From positions 29,589 to 93,588 of the forward strand of contig CAZLZD010000011.1 in the NCBI GenBank assembly GCA_964563925.1: DNA of 64,000 nucleotides, in the 5' to 3' direction. Below, piece after piece: positions 8,114 to 17,358 of the stretch. Each line of letters begins with the position of its first letter. The first letter of the stretch is position 1. Under the pieces are notes generated by a model that saw only the letters and a list, made by a program, of their open reading frames with translations, did no database searches and was not told where the DNA came from. Position numbers and translations under genes: made by a program. This DNA is from JAUILA01 sp964563925 (GTDB lineage: Bacteria; Bacteroidota; Bacteroidia; Cytophagales; Cyclobacteriaceae).

Positions 8114-10042
8114 TCAGGTTTTCGTGGTAAAGACCACTTTTGTTTTGTCTTTCGACTCGACATCCTTCAGGAACTCGAGCAGGTCGTCGTATTTATCCGG
8201 AGGATATTCTCCCGAAAAAATCTCCATTCGCCTGTAATAACGCAGTTTGCCCTGCACAAATTCAGTACTGGCCTCATACCTTCCGAATTCCGATTCGATG
8301 GTCATGGGCTCAGGTAAAAATTCCACCTGGTAGCTCGAGGGAAACTCGTATTCCAGGGTATCAATATACACCAGGTCATAACTACTCACCACGTTGGTCT
8401 TACGATCATCCAGTGACCTCAGCTTCCGGCCTGATGAATTGACCAGATTGGGCGCAAAATAGAATCTCTTTCCGGTCCGTGAAGCGTACCGGGGAAGGTC
8501 AAGCTTCATCTCAACCACGGCACTCGGAATTTCATCCTTTATATTGATCATATTGAATTCCCGTAAATTATAATTGGAAATCCGCGTGGAGGAGTGAATC
8601 CATTTCTTCTGATCTTCTTTCCCTTCATGGACCGTAAATTCGAGCCCAGACATATCATACTGCATTCCCTGGTACCTGGTGACCATGTCGGCCAGTCCGT
8701 TACCCTCCTCATCCATCCGGATAGTTGCCGTGCGAATCTGCTGATTATCCTTCAGCCCATATTTTGGAGTGCGCACAAGCTTGCCGCCCTCTTCAGTAAT
8801 CAATAACACATCCCGGTCACTGGTGAAGTTGCCCAGGTAGTTAAACGGGTTGATCTGGCTTGTACATTCAAGCCATACAGTGTCCTTTTCCATCGGGACA
8901 CAAAGGATGACATGGTTGAACGGGTCATTCGGAAAGTCGGCGGATACCGGAGTAGGGTCTTGACCCGCCTCCACCAGGGTGTAATAAGATTTCACCCCAA
9001 TTTCTTTTAAAAGTGCATAGGTGTAATTAGAAAGCGCCTTGCAATCTCCATAGCCAAGATTATTGACCACACTGGCTTCGAATGGCTGCAAACCACCTAT
9101 GCCCAGCTGGATACTGACATACCGGGTCCGGTTTTGCATGTATTCGTAAATCGCCTTGACTTTATCGCGTTCCGACAACCCGGTCGTAAGCTTTTGCACT
9201 TCGGCAACCACATCGGCAGGCAGCTCATCCCTTCCTTTATTAAGCTCCCAGAACCAGGCTCCAAAGCTTTCCCAGGTAGACATGTCTCCGGGATTGCCCG
9301 AATGCTCAAACTTGGTGGGTGCCAGTTCGACATAGGGTACCATTTCCCGGATTCCCCGGCTCAGCGGCTCCGTTTCTATGGCGGGCATGTTTTTAAAATC
9401 CCATTTCCAGATAATCATCCCCTCCTGCAGGAACTCATTCATACCTCCGTCGAAATTTACCTCCCGGTACCTCGGTGTGAGCGCCTCCGGAAAGCGAACG
9501 CTGAAACTGCTTTGTTCGACCGATAAGTGCGACCCCGACTGGGGATAAAAATCAGGTATGCTATAGTAAACTTCCGATTCGGTCTCGGTGATAAATTCCA
9601 CGGTGTAGGGATAATCAGGCTGTGACATATCCCCATACTGTATGCGCGTATCGGCGTACATCGTACCCCCTGATACCGCGCTTTCATCCCTGATATCCGA
9701 TTTTCTCAGTTTGTCAATTTCTTCTCCCTGAGCATCGTAAACGTACGCTTCAAATTCTTTAACCCGCGTATCATCATTGTAGTAGGCATAGATGTAGGAC
9801 AAACTCTTGGCCTCTTCCTTCAGAATTGTGTAGACGACATGTCTGCGCCGTATACTTTTTCCCTGGTCCACCACGGTGAAGGTAACATCGCTCTTCCTGA
9901 CCACGGCGTAGGCATTCTCCTTCAGTTCAGGATCGATTGCACTGACAGGGTACTTTGGCTCATCACGGTCCTTTTCGCCATTCCCTCCAAGCAATGGCAG
10001 CGCCGTCAGGCTGCATAACAGGATACAAACTAAATTCCTCAT
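8114..10042 (-). CDS. DUF3857/transglutaminase-like secreted protein, catalytic triad apparently kept
   Basis: The 642-residue protein has a short signal peptide (LLCSLTALPLLGG), an N-terminal DUF3857 domain (about 40-230) and a transglutaminase-like domain (about 270-420). The likely catalytic Cys334 is in GYGDCKALSN and His377 in FNHVIL; WLECTS follows where the third residue would lie. A C-terminal beta domain (DUF3858-like) completes it. The family is common in Bacteroidota and its substrates are mostly unknown. Its ATG overlaps the stop of the upstream paralogue (TGATG), so the two are co-translated. The pair probably acts together in the periplasm; this is inference. Confidence 0.82.
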   Translation of the reverse strand: MRNLVCILLCSLTALPLLGGNGEKDRDEPKYPVSAIDPELKENAYAVVRKSDVTFTVVDQGKSIRRRHVVYTILKEEAKSLSYIYAYYNDDTRVKEFEAYVYDAQGEEIDKLRKSDIRDESAVSGGTMYADTRIQYGDMSQPDYPYTVEFITETESEVYYSIPDFYPQSGSHLSVEQSSFSVRFPEALTPRYREVNFDGGMNEFLQEGMIIWKWDFKNMPAIETEPLSRGIREMVPYVELAPTKFEHSGNPGDMSTWESFGAWFWELNKGRDELPADVVAEVQKLTTGLSERDKVKAIYEYMQNRTRYVSIQLGIGGLQPFEASVVNNLGYGDCKALSNYTYALLKEIGVKSYYTLVEAGQDPTPVSADFPNDPFNHVILCVPMEKDTVWLECTSQINPFNYLGNFTSDRDVLLITEEGGKLVRTPKYGLKDNQQIRTATIRMDEEGNGLADMVTRYQGMQYDMSGLEFTVHEGKEDQKKWIHSSTRISNYNLREFNMINIKDEIPSAVVEMKLDLPRYASRTGKRFYFAPNLVNSSGRKLRSLDDRKTNVVSSYDLVYIDTLEYEFPSSYQVEFLPEPMTIESEFGRYEASTEFVQGKLRYYRRMEIFSGEYPPDKYDDLLEFLKDVESKDKTKVVFTTKT

Positions 10043-11976
10043 CAGGTTTTCTTCTTAAGTACGATACGCTCTGCCTCTTTTGCAACAACCTGACCGTAAA
10101 ATGCCCGGAGGTAGGGATATTCTTCCGAACTGAATTCCACCCTGGTGATGTTAAACTGGGCATTCACCATGATCATCCTGCCGACATTGCTCACACTGTA
10201 AAGGAATTTACCCGCATTATCAGGCAAACCGACTGCCATAGGCTCCGGAAGTTCGTCGATCTCATACCCTTCAGGTATTTCGAATGAATAGCTCATAACG
10301 TGCCGGATCGGGGCTCCGTAATTAACCGGGTAAATGCGCTCCGTAGACTTGAACGGGTTGGTTTCATGTGCCCCTATCAGCAGCGGGTTGATATGCAGCG
10401 TGTTGCCAAGCATTTCTGCCGCATCAGGTGCTTCAAGGGATATATATTCAACCAGATCTTCCTCCTGACTGTCAAGCCCCTCAATCTTATGGCCCTCAAT
10501 AGTCCAGGCCGCATGATTATCCTGGAAGTCCTTCAGGTAATCATCATCTTCCTCCTCGCGGTTCTTACGAAAATCCATGGCCAGGTATCCCCGCCTGTCA
10601 ATTTTCATTTCGGCCTGTACCGTTCCTTCGGGAGATATTTTGCACTGGGCTGAAATTACCCGCATATTGCTGAACGAGGGCTCCAGGTTAATCCAGCGGG
10701 GGTTCGTTTCAGACACCACCAGTCCACGACCGTTCAGGCATTTCTCCGCAATTGCATTGAAGGGAAGGAATTTATCCGAAGCATCCAGCAGATAGGTATT
10801 CTCGCCAATGGTCGCCTGCGCCAGTACGTAGTCAAAATTACGGAACGAAGGATATGCCGGGTGGACCAACCCATGCTCCCTTGTACTTAATACAACCGGC
10901 TCGGTTTCTATACCCGCCTCCTTCAGCATCATGATCAGGATAAAGTTGATTTCTCTGGCAAAGCCCCGTCGTTCATCATATATTTTCTTGTAATTATCTT
11001 CCTCAAAATCATAATCCACCTTAAACTCATCCTGGATGAATTTGTATATGGCCCGGGCCTTTTCTTCCTCCCCGCTGATTCCCGCCGTCACCCGTTCCAC
11101 TTCATCCCGCAGAAACCTGGTTTTCTCCACACGCTTCCCGAATTCAGTGCTCAACGCCAGATTATACGCCAGCTCTTCGTAGCTGTTGGGCATCCTGCGG
11201 TCATAGGTCGACCCGGGAATGGACACCGCGTATAATTCAAACGAGATCTTGGAAATAAAATCCTCCTTGGTGGTAAGGAAGGGCTCCTCCACGAATGCCG
11301 GGATATCCTTTGCCACGTAATGCTGGGTAGTCAGTGTTAACGGCGTCCCCTGGTAATTAATATTCTTCTTGGAAATTTCGGCCTCCTTCAATGGCAGGTA
11401 GCCACGCATGATACGCTTGTACTCGAAAATTTCAGGAAGCTCCACATAATACTCACTGTGCATGACCGGGATTTCCTTCTGAAAATACCAGGGGAGAATC
11501 CGGTTGTAACTTCCGTAATTCACCCGGTAGGTATACTCAATGATACTTCCCTCACGCACATTGCTGAGGGAGAATTTGAGTTTCTTCACGTAGTCCGTGG
11601 CAGTTTCATCGAACATGTCACCTTTCTCCACCTCGTACGTCACAATTTCACCTCCCTCGAGATTGTAGGTCGCCGCCTTCAGGCGCTCCACCCGGTCTTT
11701 CCGAAAGTACGGAATCTCCACATCCGCCAGGTCAAATTCAGTGCTGTTAAAGATCTTGATACGGATATGATGTTCAAACTGAACCTCAAAATTATGATCG
11801 AAATTTACATACCCCCAATTCATTAAAACCACCGCCCCGGCGCTGGAGTCTTTGGGATACACACTCATTTCTAGGTTTTTCCTGTCGATTTCTCCAAATT
11901 TGACCGGAGACTCCTGAGCGAGGGACAAACTGCCGGTAAAAAATGCCACCAGCATTAATAAAAAAAGCTTTTTCAT
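10042..11976 (-). CDS. DUF3857/transglutaminase-like secreted protein, catalytic Cys and His missing
   Basis: The 644-residue paralogue of the next gene has a signal peptide (residues 1-20, ending LSLAQ), DUF3857 at the N-terminus and a transglutaminase-like core. Where the active cysteine should be, the sequence reads RRGFAREINF (about residues 336-345). The histidine position reads FDYVLA in place of FNHVIL. LLDASDKFLPF keeps the aspartate. The fold is therefore present but the enzyme is probably inactive, as in other DUF3857 members that bind rather than cut. It is the first gene of the two-gene operon. Sequence identity to its partner is low outside the domain plan. Confidence 0.8.
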   Translation of the reverse strand: MKKLFLLMLVAFFTGSLSLAQESPVKFGEIDRKNLEMSVYPKDSSAGAVVLMNWGYVNFDHNFEVQFEHHIRIKIFNSTEFDLADVEIPYFRKDRVERLKAATYNLEGGEIVTYEVEKGDMFDETATDYVKKLKFSLSNVREGSIIEYTYRVNYGSYNRILPWYFQKEIPVMHSEYYVELPEIFEYKRIMRGYLPLKEAEISKKNINYQGTPLTLTTQHYVAKDIPAFVEEPFLTTKEDFISKISFELYAVSIPGSTYDRRMPNSYEELAYNLALSTEFGKRVEKTRFLRDEVERVTAGISGEEEKARAIYKFIQDEFKVDYDFEEDNYKKIYDERRGFAREINFILIMMLKEAGIETEPVVLSTREHGLVHPAYPSFRNFDYVLAQATIGENTYLLDASDKFLPFNAIAEKCLNGRGLVVSETNPRWINLEPSFSNMRVISAQCKISPEGTVQAEMKIDRRGYLAMDFRKNREEEDDDYLKDFQDNHAAWTIEGHKIEGLDSQEEDLVEYISLEAPDAAEMLGNTLHINPLLIGAHETNPFKSTERIYPVNYGAPIRHVMSYSFEIPEGYEIDELPEPMAVGLPDNAGKFLYSVSNVGRMIMVNAQFNITRVEFSSEEYPYLRAFYGQVVAKEAERIVLKKKT

Positions 11977-12066
11977 AGGGAGGTACTTGTATTATTTAAA
12001 GAATAGATTTACACAGGAATAATTAATCTTATTATTATATAATTGTTCTAATCGAAAAGTAACACT

Positions 12067-13434
12067 TTGCCGAAGGAAAAAACAACATTTTTCTGCACTA
12101 ATTGCGGGTATGAATCTGCCAAATGGCTGGGTAAATGCCCTGCCTGTGCCAACTGGAATACATTCTCAGAGGAAAAATTCACTAAGAAATCAGGCAGTCC
12201 GGCCGGCTGGGTAAAGTCGCGTATAAAAGAATCAAAACCTCATAAGTTATCTGATATTCAAAAAGATAACACGCCGAGGTTCTCCTCCAACCTGGGGGAG
12301 CTCGACCGGGTACTGGGGGGTGGAATCGTACCGGGTGCCGTGACCCTGGTTGCCGGGGAGCCGGGCATCGGCAAATCGACACTGATGCTTCAGCTGGCTT
12401 TAAAAATAAACCGGCCGGTGCTCTATGTGTCGGGCGAGGAAAGTATCCAGCAAATCAGGATGCGGGCCGACCGCCTGAGTGACAACCTGCCGGATTCCAC
12501 GCTGATACTATCCGAAACCCGCCTGGAGTCGGTCCTCGATCATGTTGAAAAGGAAAACCCGGCAATGGTCGTTCTGGATTCCATCCAGATCCTTCAGTCT
12601 GATGCCGTGGATTCCGCGCCGGGAAGCGTCTCACAGGTACGCCATTGTACGGCAGCCCTGATTACACTGGCGAAGTCTGCAAACATCCCCGTATTCCTTA
12701 TCGGCCACATCACCAAGGAGGGCAGTATCGCCGGACCCAAGGTGCTCGAGCATATGGTCGATACCGTACTGCAGTTTGAAGGGGACCGCCATCTGAGCTA
12801 CCGGATGTTACGCACGGTAAAGAACCGGTTTGGAAGCACTTCCGAGCTGGGTATCTATGAGATGCGGGAGAATGGGTTGCGCGAGGTAAGCAACCCGTCA
12901 GAAATCCTCATCACCCAGCGGGAAGGTGATACCAGCGGAGTTGCCATCGGTGCCACCCTGGAAGGAAACCGTCCGCTGCTGGTGGAGATCCAGGCCCTGG
13001 TAAGCAGTGCCGCCTACGGTACCCCGCAGCGTACTGCCACCGGCTTTGACAATCGCAGGTTGAATATGTTACTGGCGGTACTGGAGAAACGGGGCGGCTT
13101 TCGCCTGGGCCTGCAGGATGTTTTTTTAAACGTCGCGGGCGGCCTCAGGGTGGAGGATCCTGCGGTAGACCTGGCGGTGTGTATGTCCATCGTATCGTCA
13201 CTTGAGGAGATATCCATCCCCTCCACGGTTTGTTTTGCGGCCGAAGTGGGGCTTGGGGGAGAACTCCGGGCGGTAAACCGTATAGAAAACCGAATCACCG
13301 AAGCTCAAAAACTGGGTTTCAACCGAATATTTTGTTCAAAGTTTGGGCTAAGGGAGGCAGATCTCTCTAAATTTGCCATTGACATCGTGCGGGTCGGATC
13401 CGTTAACGAGGTGACCGGAGAACTTTTTGGCTAA
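12067..13434 (+). CDS. radA: DNA repair protein RadA
   Basis: The 455-residue protein has a four-cysteine zinc finger (Cys10, 13, 24, 27), a RecA-like ATPase core with Walker A GEPGIGKST (97-105), the RadA-specific KNRFG motif (about 252-256) and a C-terminal Lon-like domain with no protease residues. RadA is a DnaB-type branch-migration helicase in homologous recombination. The start is TTG at 12067. No in-frame ATG lies upstream, and the next ATG would cut off the zinc finger. The stop is followed directly by the next ATG. Confidence 0.96.
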   Translation: MPKEKTTFFCTNCGYESAKWLGKCPACANWNTFSEEKFTKKSGSPAGWVKSRIKESKPHKLSDIQKDNTPRFSSNLGELDRVLGGGIVPGAVTLVAGEPGIGKSTLMLQLALKINRPVLYVSGEESIQQIRMRADRLSDNLPDSTLILSETRLESVLDHVEKENPAMVVLDSIQILQSDAVDSAPGSVSQVRHCTAALITLAKSANIPVFLIGHITKEGSIAGPKVLEHMVDTVLQFEGDRHLSYRMLRTVKNRFGSTSELGIYEMRENGLREVSNPSEILITQREGDTSGVAIGATLEGNRPLLVEIQALVSSAAYGTPQRTATGFDNRRLNMLLAVLEKRGGFRLGLQDVFLNVAGGLRVEDPAVDLAVCMSIVSSLEEISIPSTVCFAAEVGLGGELRAVNRIENRITEAQKLGFNRIFCSKFGLREADLSKFAIDIVRVGSVNEVTGELFG

Positions 13435-14043
13435 ATGGAAGAATTTTTTACAGAGACTTTTGCAATAGATAGCGAAACCTTTCGCATCCTGATCCTTCCT
13501 TTGCTGATATTCCTCGCCCGGATACTTGATGTTTCCATCAACACCATCCGGATCATTTTTGTGATGGGAGGACGAAGGGGAGTATCCACCATCCTGGGCT
13601 TTTTTGAGTCCCTCATCTGGCTGCTGGCCATCGGACAGATATTTAAGCATATTGATAACGTCTATTCGTATATCGCCTACCCGGCCGGGTTTGCGGCTGG
13701 CATATTTGTCGGTATGCTAATTGAAGAAAAGCTCGCGTACGGAAAGGTGGTGGTTCGGCTTATTACGCAAGAACCCCTGGAGCCGTTGATCCGGTATCTG
13801 AAAGAGAAGGAATGGAGGTATTCCATTGTGGAGGCAGAAAGTGCGCGTGGAAGCGAACAGCTTCTGTTCAGCGTGATTCAGCGCGAAAACCTTCGTGACT
13901 TGCTGGCACAATTTTCCACCCATTACCCCAATGGCTTCTATACTATTGAATCGGTCAAAAGTGCCAATGAAACCGGCCTGTTGATCGAAGAAGCACCACG
14001 CAGGTGGCCGGGCAGCTGGCTGGGCTCCATTAAACGGAAGTAG
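13435..14043 (+). CDS. UPF0316/DUF5698 membrane protein
   Basis: The 202-residue protein has three N-terminal membrane segments (about 18-38, 48-66, 74-92) with the conserved phrase ARILDVSINTIRIIFVMGG. The C-terminal soluble part has the DUF2179-like fold (about 105-180). The family is found in many Bacteria, with no established role. Its ATG follows the radA stop without a gap, so it is co-transcribed with radA. It converges on the PLP-enzyme gene with one base between stops. Confidence 0.85.
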   Translation: MEEFFTETFAIDSETFRILILPLLIFLARILDVSINTIRIIFVMGGRRGVSTILGFFESLIWLLAIGQIFKHIDNVYSYIAYPAGFAAGIFVGMLIEEKLAYGKVVVRLITQEPLEPLIRYLKEKEWRYSIVEAESARGSEQLLFSVIQRENLRDLLAQFSTHYPNGFYTIESVKSANETGLLIEEAPRRWPGSWLGSIKRK

Positions 14044-14044
14044 T

Positions 14045-14950
14045 TCACGGAGCGGAAATTCCATACCGTTCATAAACCCCCGCCCATCCCTGCAATCCGC
14101 CGGTATGAATTGCGCAAACCTTCGTGCCCCTGGGAAATTCGCCCCGGTCGGTAAGCTGTTTCAGGCGAAACATCATTTTCCCGGTATAAACCGGATCCAG
14201 AAGTATTCCGCAATCCTCCCTGAATGAGCGGATAAATTCGATTAACTCCGGGTTGATCCGTGCATACCCGCCACAGTGGCCCTGATTGTCGACCCGCCAG
14301 GAAGTCCCGGGCGCCAGGTGACATTCGCTCAGCAGCTGTCTGACCTCTCCACCCAGGAAATCTCCTTTCAGGGCACTGATGCCAAGCACCTGCTGATGAC
14401 CGGAGGCCGCAGCGATGATCCCGGCCATGGTACCGCCGGTGCCAACCGGAACCACTACTACATCCATTTCCTTCATGGGCTGATCCATAATTTCCCGGCA
14501 GCCCCGGAGGGCCAGGCAATTCGTTCCCCCTTCAGGCAGGAAATACGGGTTGGCAAACCGGCTTGCAAAACGATCCTGCAGTGCTTTCTTGTCCCGGTAT
14601 TCCTCCCTTGAAACAAAAATCAATTCCATTCCGCAATCCCGGGCAAAGGAAAGCGTGGCATTGGAAGCTGCTGCAGATTCTCCGCGAATAATTCCGGCTG
14701 ATTCCATGCCGCAGGCGTGTGCGGCCGCGGCCGTCGCATAAATGTGATTTGAATAAGCACCTCCGAATGTGACCAGGGTTTTTGCACCCAGGTTCCGGGC
14801 CTCAGAAAGGTTCCTGTCCAGTTTTCTCCATTTGTTCCCGGAAATTCCCGGATGGATAACATCCTCCCGTTTCATAAAAAGACGTATTCCCGCCCCAGTC
14901 CACAGTGTACTGATATCCTGTATATAAGGATTTGTATGAACCGGCAACAT
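14045..14950 (-). CDS. 1-aminocyclopropane-1-carboxylate deaminase / D-cysteine desulfhydrase family enzyme
   Basis: This is a 301-residue fold-type II PLP enzyme. Lys40 in ISGNKWRKL is the expected Schiff-base lysine, TFGGAYSNH binds the substrate carboxylate, and VVPVGTGGTMAGI is the phosphate cup. The family splits D-cysteine to pyruvate, sulfide and ammonia, or opens ACC; sequence alone does not decide which. At about 300 residues it is slightly short for the family. ATG 14950 (MLPVHTNPY) is preferred to a TTG at 14992. It is divergent from a DUF6134 gene. Confidence 0.87.
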   Translation of the reverse strand: MLPVHTNPYIQDISTLWTGAGIRLFMKREDVIHPGISGNKWRKLDRNLSEARNLGAKTLVTFGGAYSNHIYATAAAAHACGMESAGIIRGESAAASNATLSFARDCGMELIFVSREEYRDKKALQDRFASRFANPYFLPEGGTNCLALRGCREIMDQPMKEMDVVVVPVGTGGTMAGIIAAASGHQQVLGISALKGDFLGGEVRQLLSECHLAPGTSWRVDNQGHCGGYARINPELIEFIRSFREDCGILLDPVYTGKMMFRLKQLTDRGEFPRGTKVCAIHTGGLQGWAGVYERYGISAP

Positions 14951-15022
14951 CGTAGTAACTTTAGATTGTTTAGCTTTTATTTGGATACCCAATAAAGGAT
15001 GTCTTAATTCGTTACACCCAAC

Positions 15023-15604
15023 GTGAAGGAATTACTCGCAATCATCGTCCTGCTTTTCACCCTTTCGGGCACCACTGATGCCCAGAAGCAAATCTATAAA
15101 ATCGAATGGAAAGGGGACTCAATCGGCTACCTGGTTGCGGAAAAATCAATTCACGGAGGACTCACCCGAATCGAACTGACCAGCATCAGTGAATTCAGTA
15201 TGCTGTTTACTTTTCACATGGCTACCGAATACCTGTCGGTTTACCGTGATGACCAGCTACTGAATGCCGTTTCCCGGAGTACGTTAAATGAAAAGGAACG
15301 ATCTCTTACCCGTACCAAATACATTGAGAACTTCTATGAAATTGAGATAGACGGGGAGATAAACAAGATGCAGCGGGAGATCAGTGAAAGCATCGCCACA
15401 CTATATTTCACGCGGCCAAGCGGCGGGGAAGTATTCTCAGAGCGTCATGGAACCTTTTGCAAGGTTGAAAAAGTGGGAGAATATCATTACCGGCTCATTA
15501 AACCGGATAACCGGGTTAATGATTATATCTATTCGCAAAAAGGATGTGAAGAGGTAATGGTCGAACTGGCCATGGCCAATGTCAGGCTGAAGCGTATCAT
15601 GTAG
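15023..15604 (+). CDS. DUF6134-like secreted protein
   Basis: The 193-residue product begins with a good signal peptide from a GTG start (KELLAIIVLLFTLSGTTDAQ). An all-beta mature domain follows, with IEWKGDSIGYL near its start and FEMATEYLSVYRD-like strands. This is the layout of DUF6134 proteins of Bacteroidota. The function is unknown; the fold may resemble outer-membrane lipocalin-like domains. It is a stand-alone gene between a divergent PLP enzyme and the desaturase cassette 80 bases downstream. Confidence 0.6.
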   Translation: MKELLAIIVLLFTLSGTTDAQKQIYKIEWKGDSIGYLVAEKSIHGGLTRIELTSISEFSMLFTFHMATEYLSVYRDDQLLNAVSRSTLNEKERSLTRTKYIENFYEIEIDGEINKMQREISESIATLYFTRPSGGEVFSERHGTFCKVEKVGEYHYRLIKPDNRVNDYIYSQKGCEEVMVELAMANVRLKRIM

Positions 15605-15684
15605 GTGGTATATATTATTCCGCTCATTTTCTTTTGTCTCTGTGGGTTCTCAGGTATCTTAGTAGCTTATTCAAAATCATCTGA

Positions 15685-16587
15685 ATGGAGAAAGTAAAGT
15701 TTACGGTTGACGATATCCTGGCTATGGACATGCCAAATATAATCGTGTATGCCGCACCGGTGATGTTCGTCCTGGTGGGACTGGAATGGTTTCTCAGCTA
15801 CAGGGATAAAAAGGAATATTACGATTCCAAAGATACATTTGCCGCCACGGCGATCGGGCTCGTGAATGTCGCCATCAGTGCCACCATCAAGGTGCTCACC
15901 TTCGGAATTATCCTGTTTTTTTATAACCTGGTGCCCTGGTCCATTCCCATGACCTGGTGGAGCTTTATTTTATGTTTGGTCTGGATTGACTTCTGGAGAT
16001 ACTGGGCTCATCGGGTGGCGCATGAAAACAGGTTCTGGTGGGCTACGCATGTAACGCATCATTCTTCTGAGAAATATAACTGGTCCGTTTCATTTCGCCT
16101 GGGATGGACACAGCATATCAAAATAATATTCTTCATACCGGTTGCCCTCATGGGATTTCATCCGGTGGTTTTCTTCATCTGCCACCAAATCGAAGTCCTT
16201 TACCAGTTCTGGATCCATACGGAGTACATCCGTAAACTGCCCCGGCCGATCGAATATATTTTCACCACACCTTCCCATCACCGGGTACACCACGCCCGAA
16301 ATGAAAAATACCTGGACAAGAATTACGGATCAACCTTTATCATCTGGGACCGTATTTTTGGAACATTTCAGCCAGAGGAGGAACAGGCCGACTACGGGAT
16401 CACGAATCCGGTCAACTCGTACAACCCGATCAAGTTAAACTTTCATGAATGGGCGGATATTGCCCGGGACGTTCGCGCTTCCCGCTCGTTGCGTGAAGCA
16501 TATGCCATGATATTTACCCGGCCAAGCCGCCTGGAGGCGCGGAAGAAAGAGTTCAGGGAAAAATATGAGATGGATAAAAATCTTTGA
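15685..16587 (+). CDS. sterol desaturase / fatty acid hydroxylase family membrane di-iron enzyme
   Basis: The 300-residue protein has four or five membrane segments and the three histidine clusters that bind two irons: HRVAH (109-113), HVTHH (122-126) and HHRVHHARN (from about 198). The superfamily uses O2 and electrons to hydroxylate or desaturate lipids. The next gene, overlapping by 23 bases, encodes a Rieske ferredoxin, which is the obvious electron donor. A VOC gene follows 4 bases after that. Substrate is unknown; in this phylum carotenoids, sphingolipids and sterol-like lipids are all possible. Confidence 0.9.
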   Translation: MEKVKFTVDDILAMDMPNIIVYAAPVMFVLVGLEWFLSYRDKKEYYDSKDTFAATAIGLVNVAISATIKVLTFGIILFFYNLVPWSIPMTWWSFILCLVWIDFWRYWAHRVAHENRFWWATHVTHHSSEKYNWSVSFRLGWTQHIKIIFFIPVALMGFHPVVFFICHQIEVLYQFWIHTEYIRKLPRPIEYIFTTPSHHRVHHARNEKYLDKNYGSTFIIWDRIFGTFQPEEEQADYGITNPVNSYNPIKLNFHEWADIARDVRASRSLREAYAMIFTRPSRLEARKKEFREKYEMDKNL

Positions 16588-16885
16588 TTCAACCGGAGAA
16601 GCACGTCAACGCCTGAAAAAGAGGAATCCTTTACCTTTGCGTATTGGAGAACGGAAAATCAACCTGGTACTGTGCCAGGAAAGGATATATGCGGTAGCTG
16701 ATGCCTGTCCGCACCAGCATGCATCCCTGTCCGGAGGCTGGACCAACCATTTGTGTGAGATCATATGTCCGCTTCATGAATACAGATTCAGTCTTGAAAG
16801 CGGTCAGGAATCGGCCGGACGGGCCAGTCACCTGGAGACGTTTCCGGTTCAAACAGAGAATGGATTATTTATTGGCTTAACATAA
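16565..16885 (+). CDS. small Rieske [2Fe-2S] ferredoxin
   Basis: The 106-residue protein is a free-standing Rieske domain. Cluster ligands are Cys48 and His50 (ACPHQHASL) and Cys68 and His71 (CPLHEYRF), with the usual 17 residues between His50 and Cys68. It has no signal or membrane segment, so it is a soluble electron carrier of the kind that serves oxygenases. It starts inside the end of the desaturase gene (23-base overlap, other frame), implying coupled translation and a stable stoichiometry. No ferredoxin reductase gene is nearby. Confidence 0.92.
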   Translation: MRWIKIFDSTGEARQRLKKRNPLPLRIGERKINLVLCQERIYAVADACPHQHASLSGGWTNHLCEIICPLHEYRFSLESGQESAGRASHLETFPVQTENGLFIGLT

Positions 16886-16889
16886 ACGT

Positions 16890-17309
16890 ATGGCTATTCA
16901 ACCTTTTCACCTCGCATTTCCGGTCGATGACCTCCGCGCTGCGCATGATTTCTATACACAGGTATTGGGCTGCACCACCGGACGGACATCCGACCATTGG
17001 ATTGATTTTGACTTTTACGGTCATCAGGTGGTGGCACACCTGAGCCCGGAAGAAACCGGGTTATCCCGTCAAAATGAAGTAGATGGCGATAAAGTGCCGG
17101 TGAGGCATTTTGGTGTGGTTCTTTCCATGGAACAGTGGGAAGAACTGGCTGAGCGCCTTCGGGATAAAGGGATATCGTTTATAATAGAACCGCACATCCG
17201 GTTCAAGGGTGAGGCTGGCGAACAGGCGACCATGTTTTTCCTGGATCCCAGCGGCAATGCACTTGAATTCAAGGCTTTCAGGGATATCTCGCAACTCTTT
17301 GCAAAATAA
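16890..17309 (+). CDS. VOC-superfamily (glyoxalase/dioxygenase-like) protein
   Basis: The 139-residue protein has two beta-alpha-beta-beta-beta modules. The first is FHLAFPVDDLRAAHDFYTQVLG with His7 as a possible metal ligand. The second starts near VRHFGVVLSM and ends FFLDPSGNALEFKAF, where Glu is the usual last ligand. The family includes isomerases, extradiol dioxygenases and resistance proteins, so the reaction cannot be named. It lies 4 bases after the Rieske gene and probably belongs to the same transcript. Confidence 0.82.
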   Translation: MAIQPFHLAFPVDDLRAAHDFYTQVLGCTTGRTSDHWIDFDFYGHQVVAHLSPEETGLSRQNEVDGDKVPVRHFGVVLSMEQWEELAERLRDKGISFIIEPHIRFKGEAGEQATMFFLDPSGNALEFKAFRDISQLFAK

Positions 17310-17358
17310 GATGCGCCCCTGTCATCCAATTTTTAGCAAAATTCGCGTTATACCTGTG

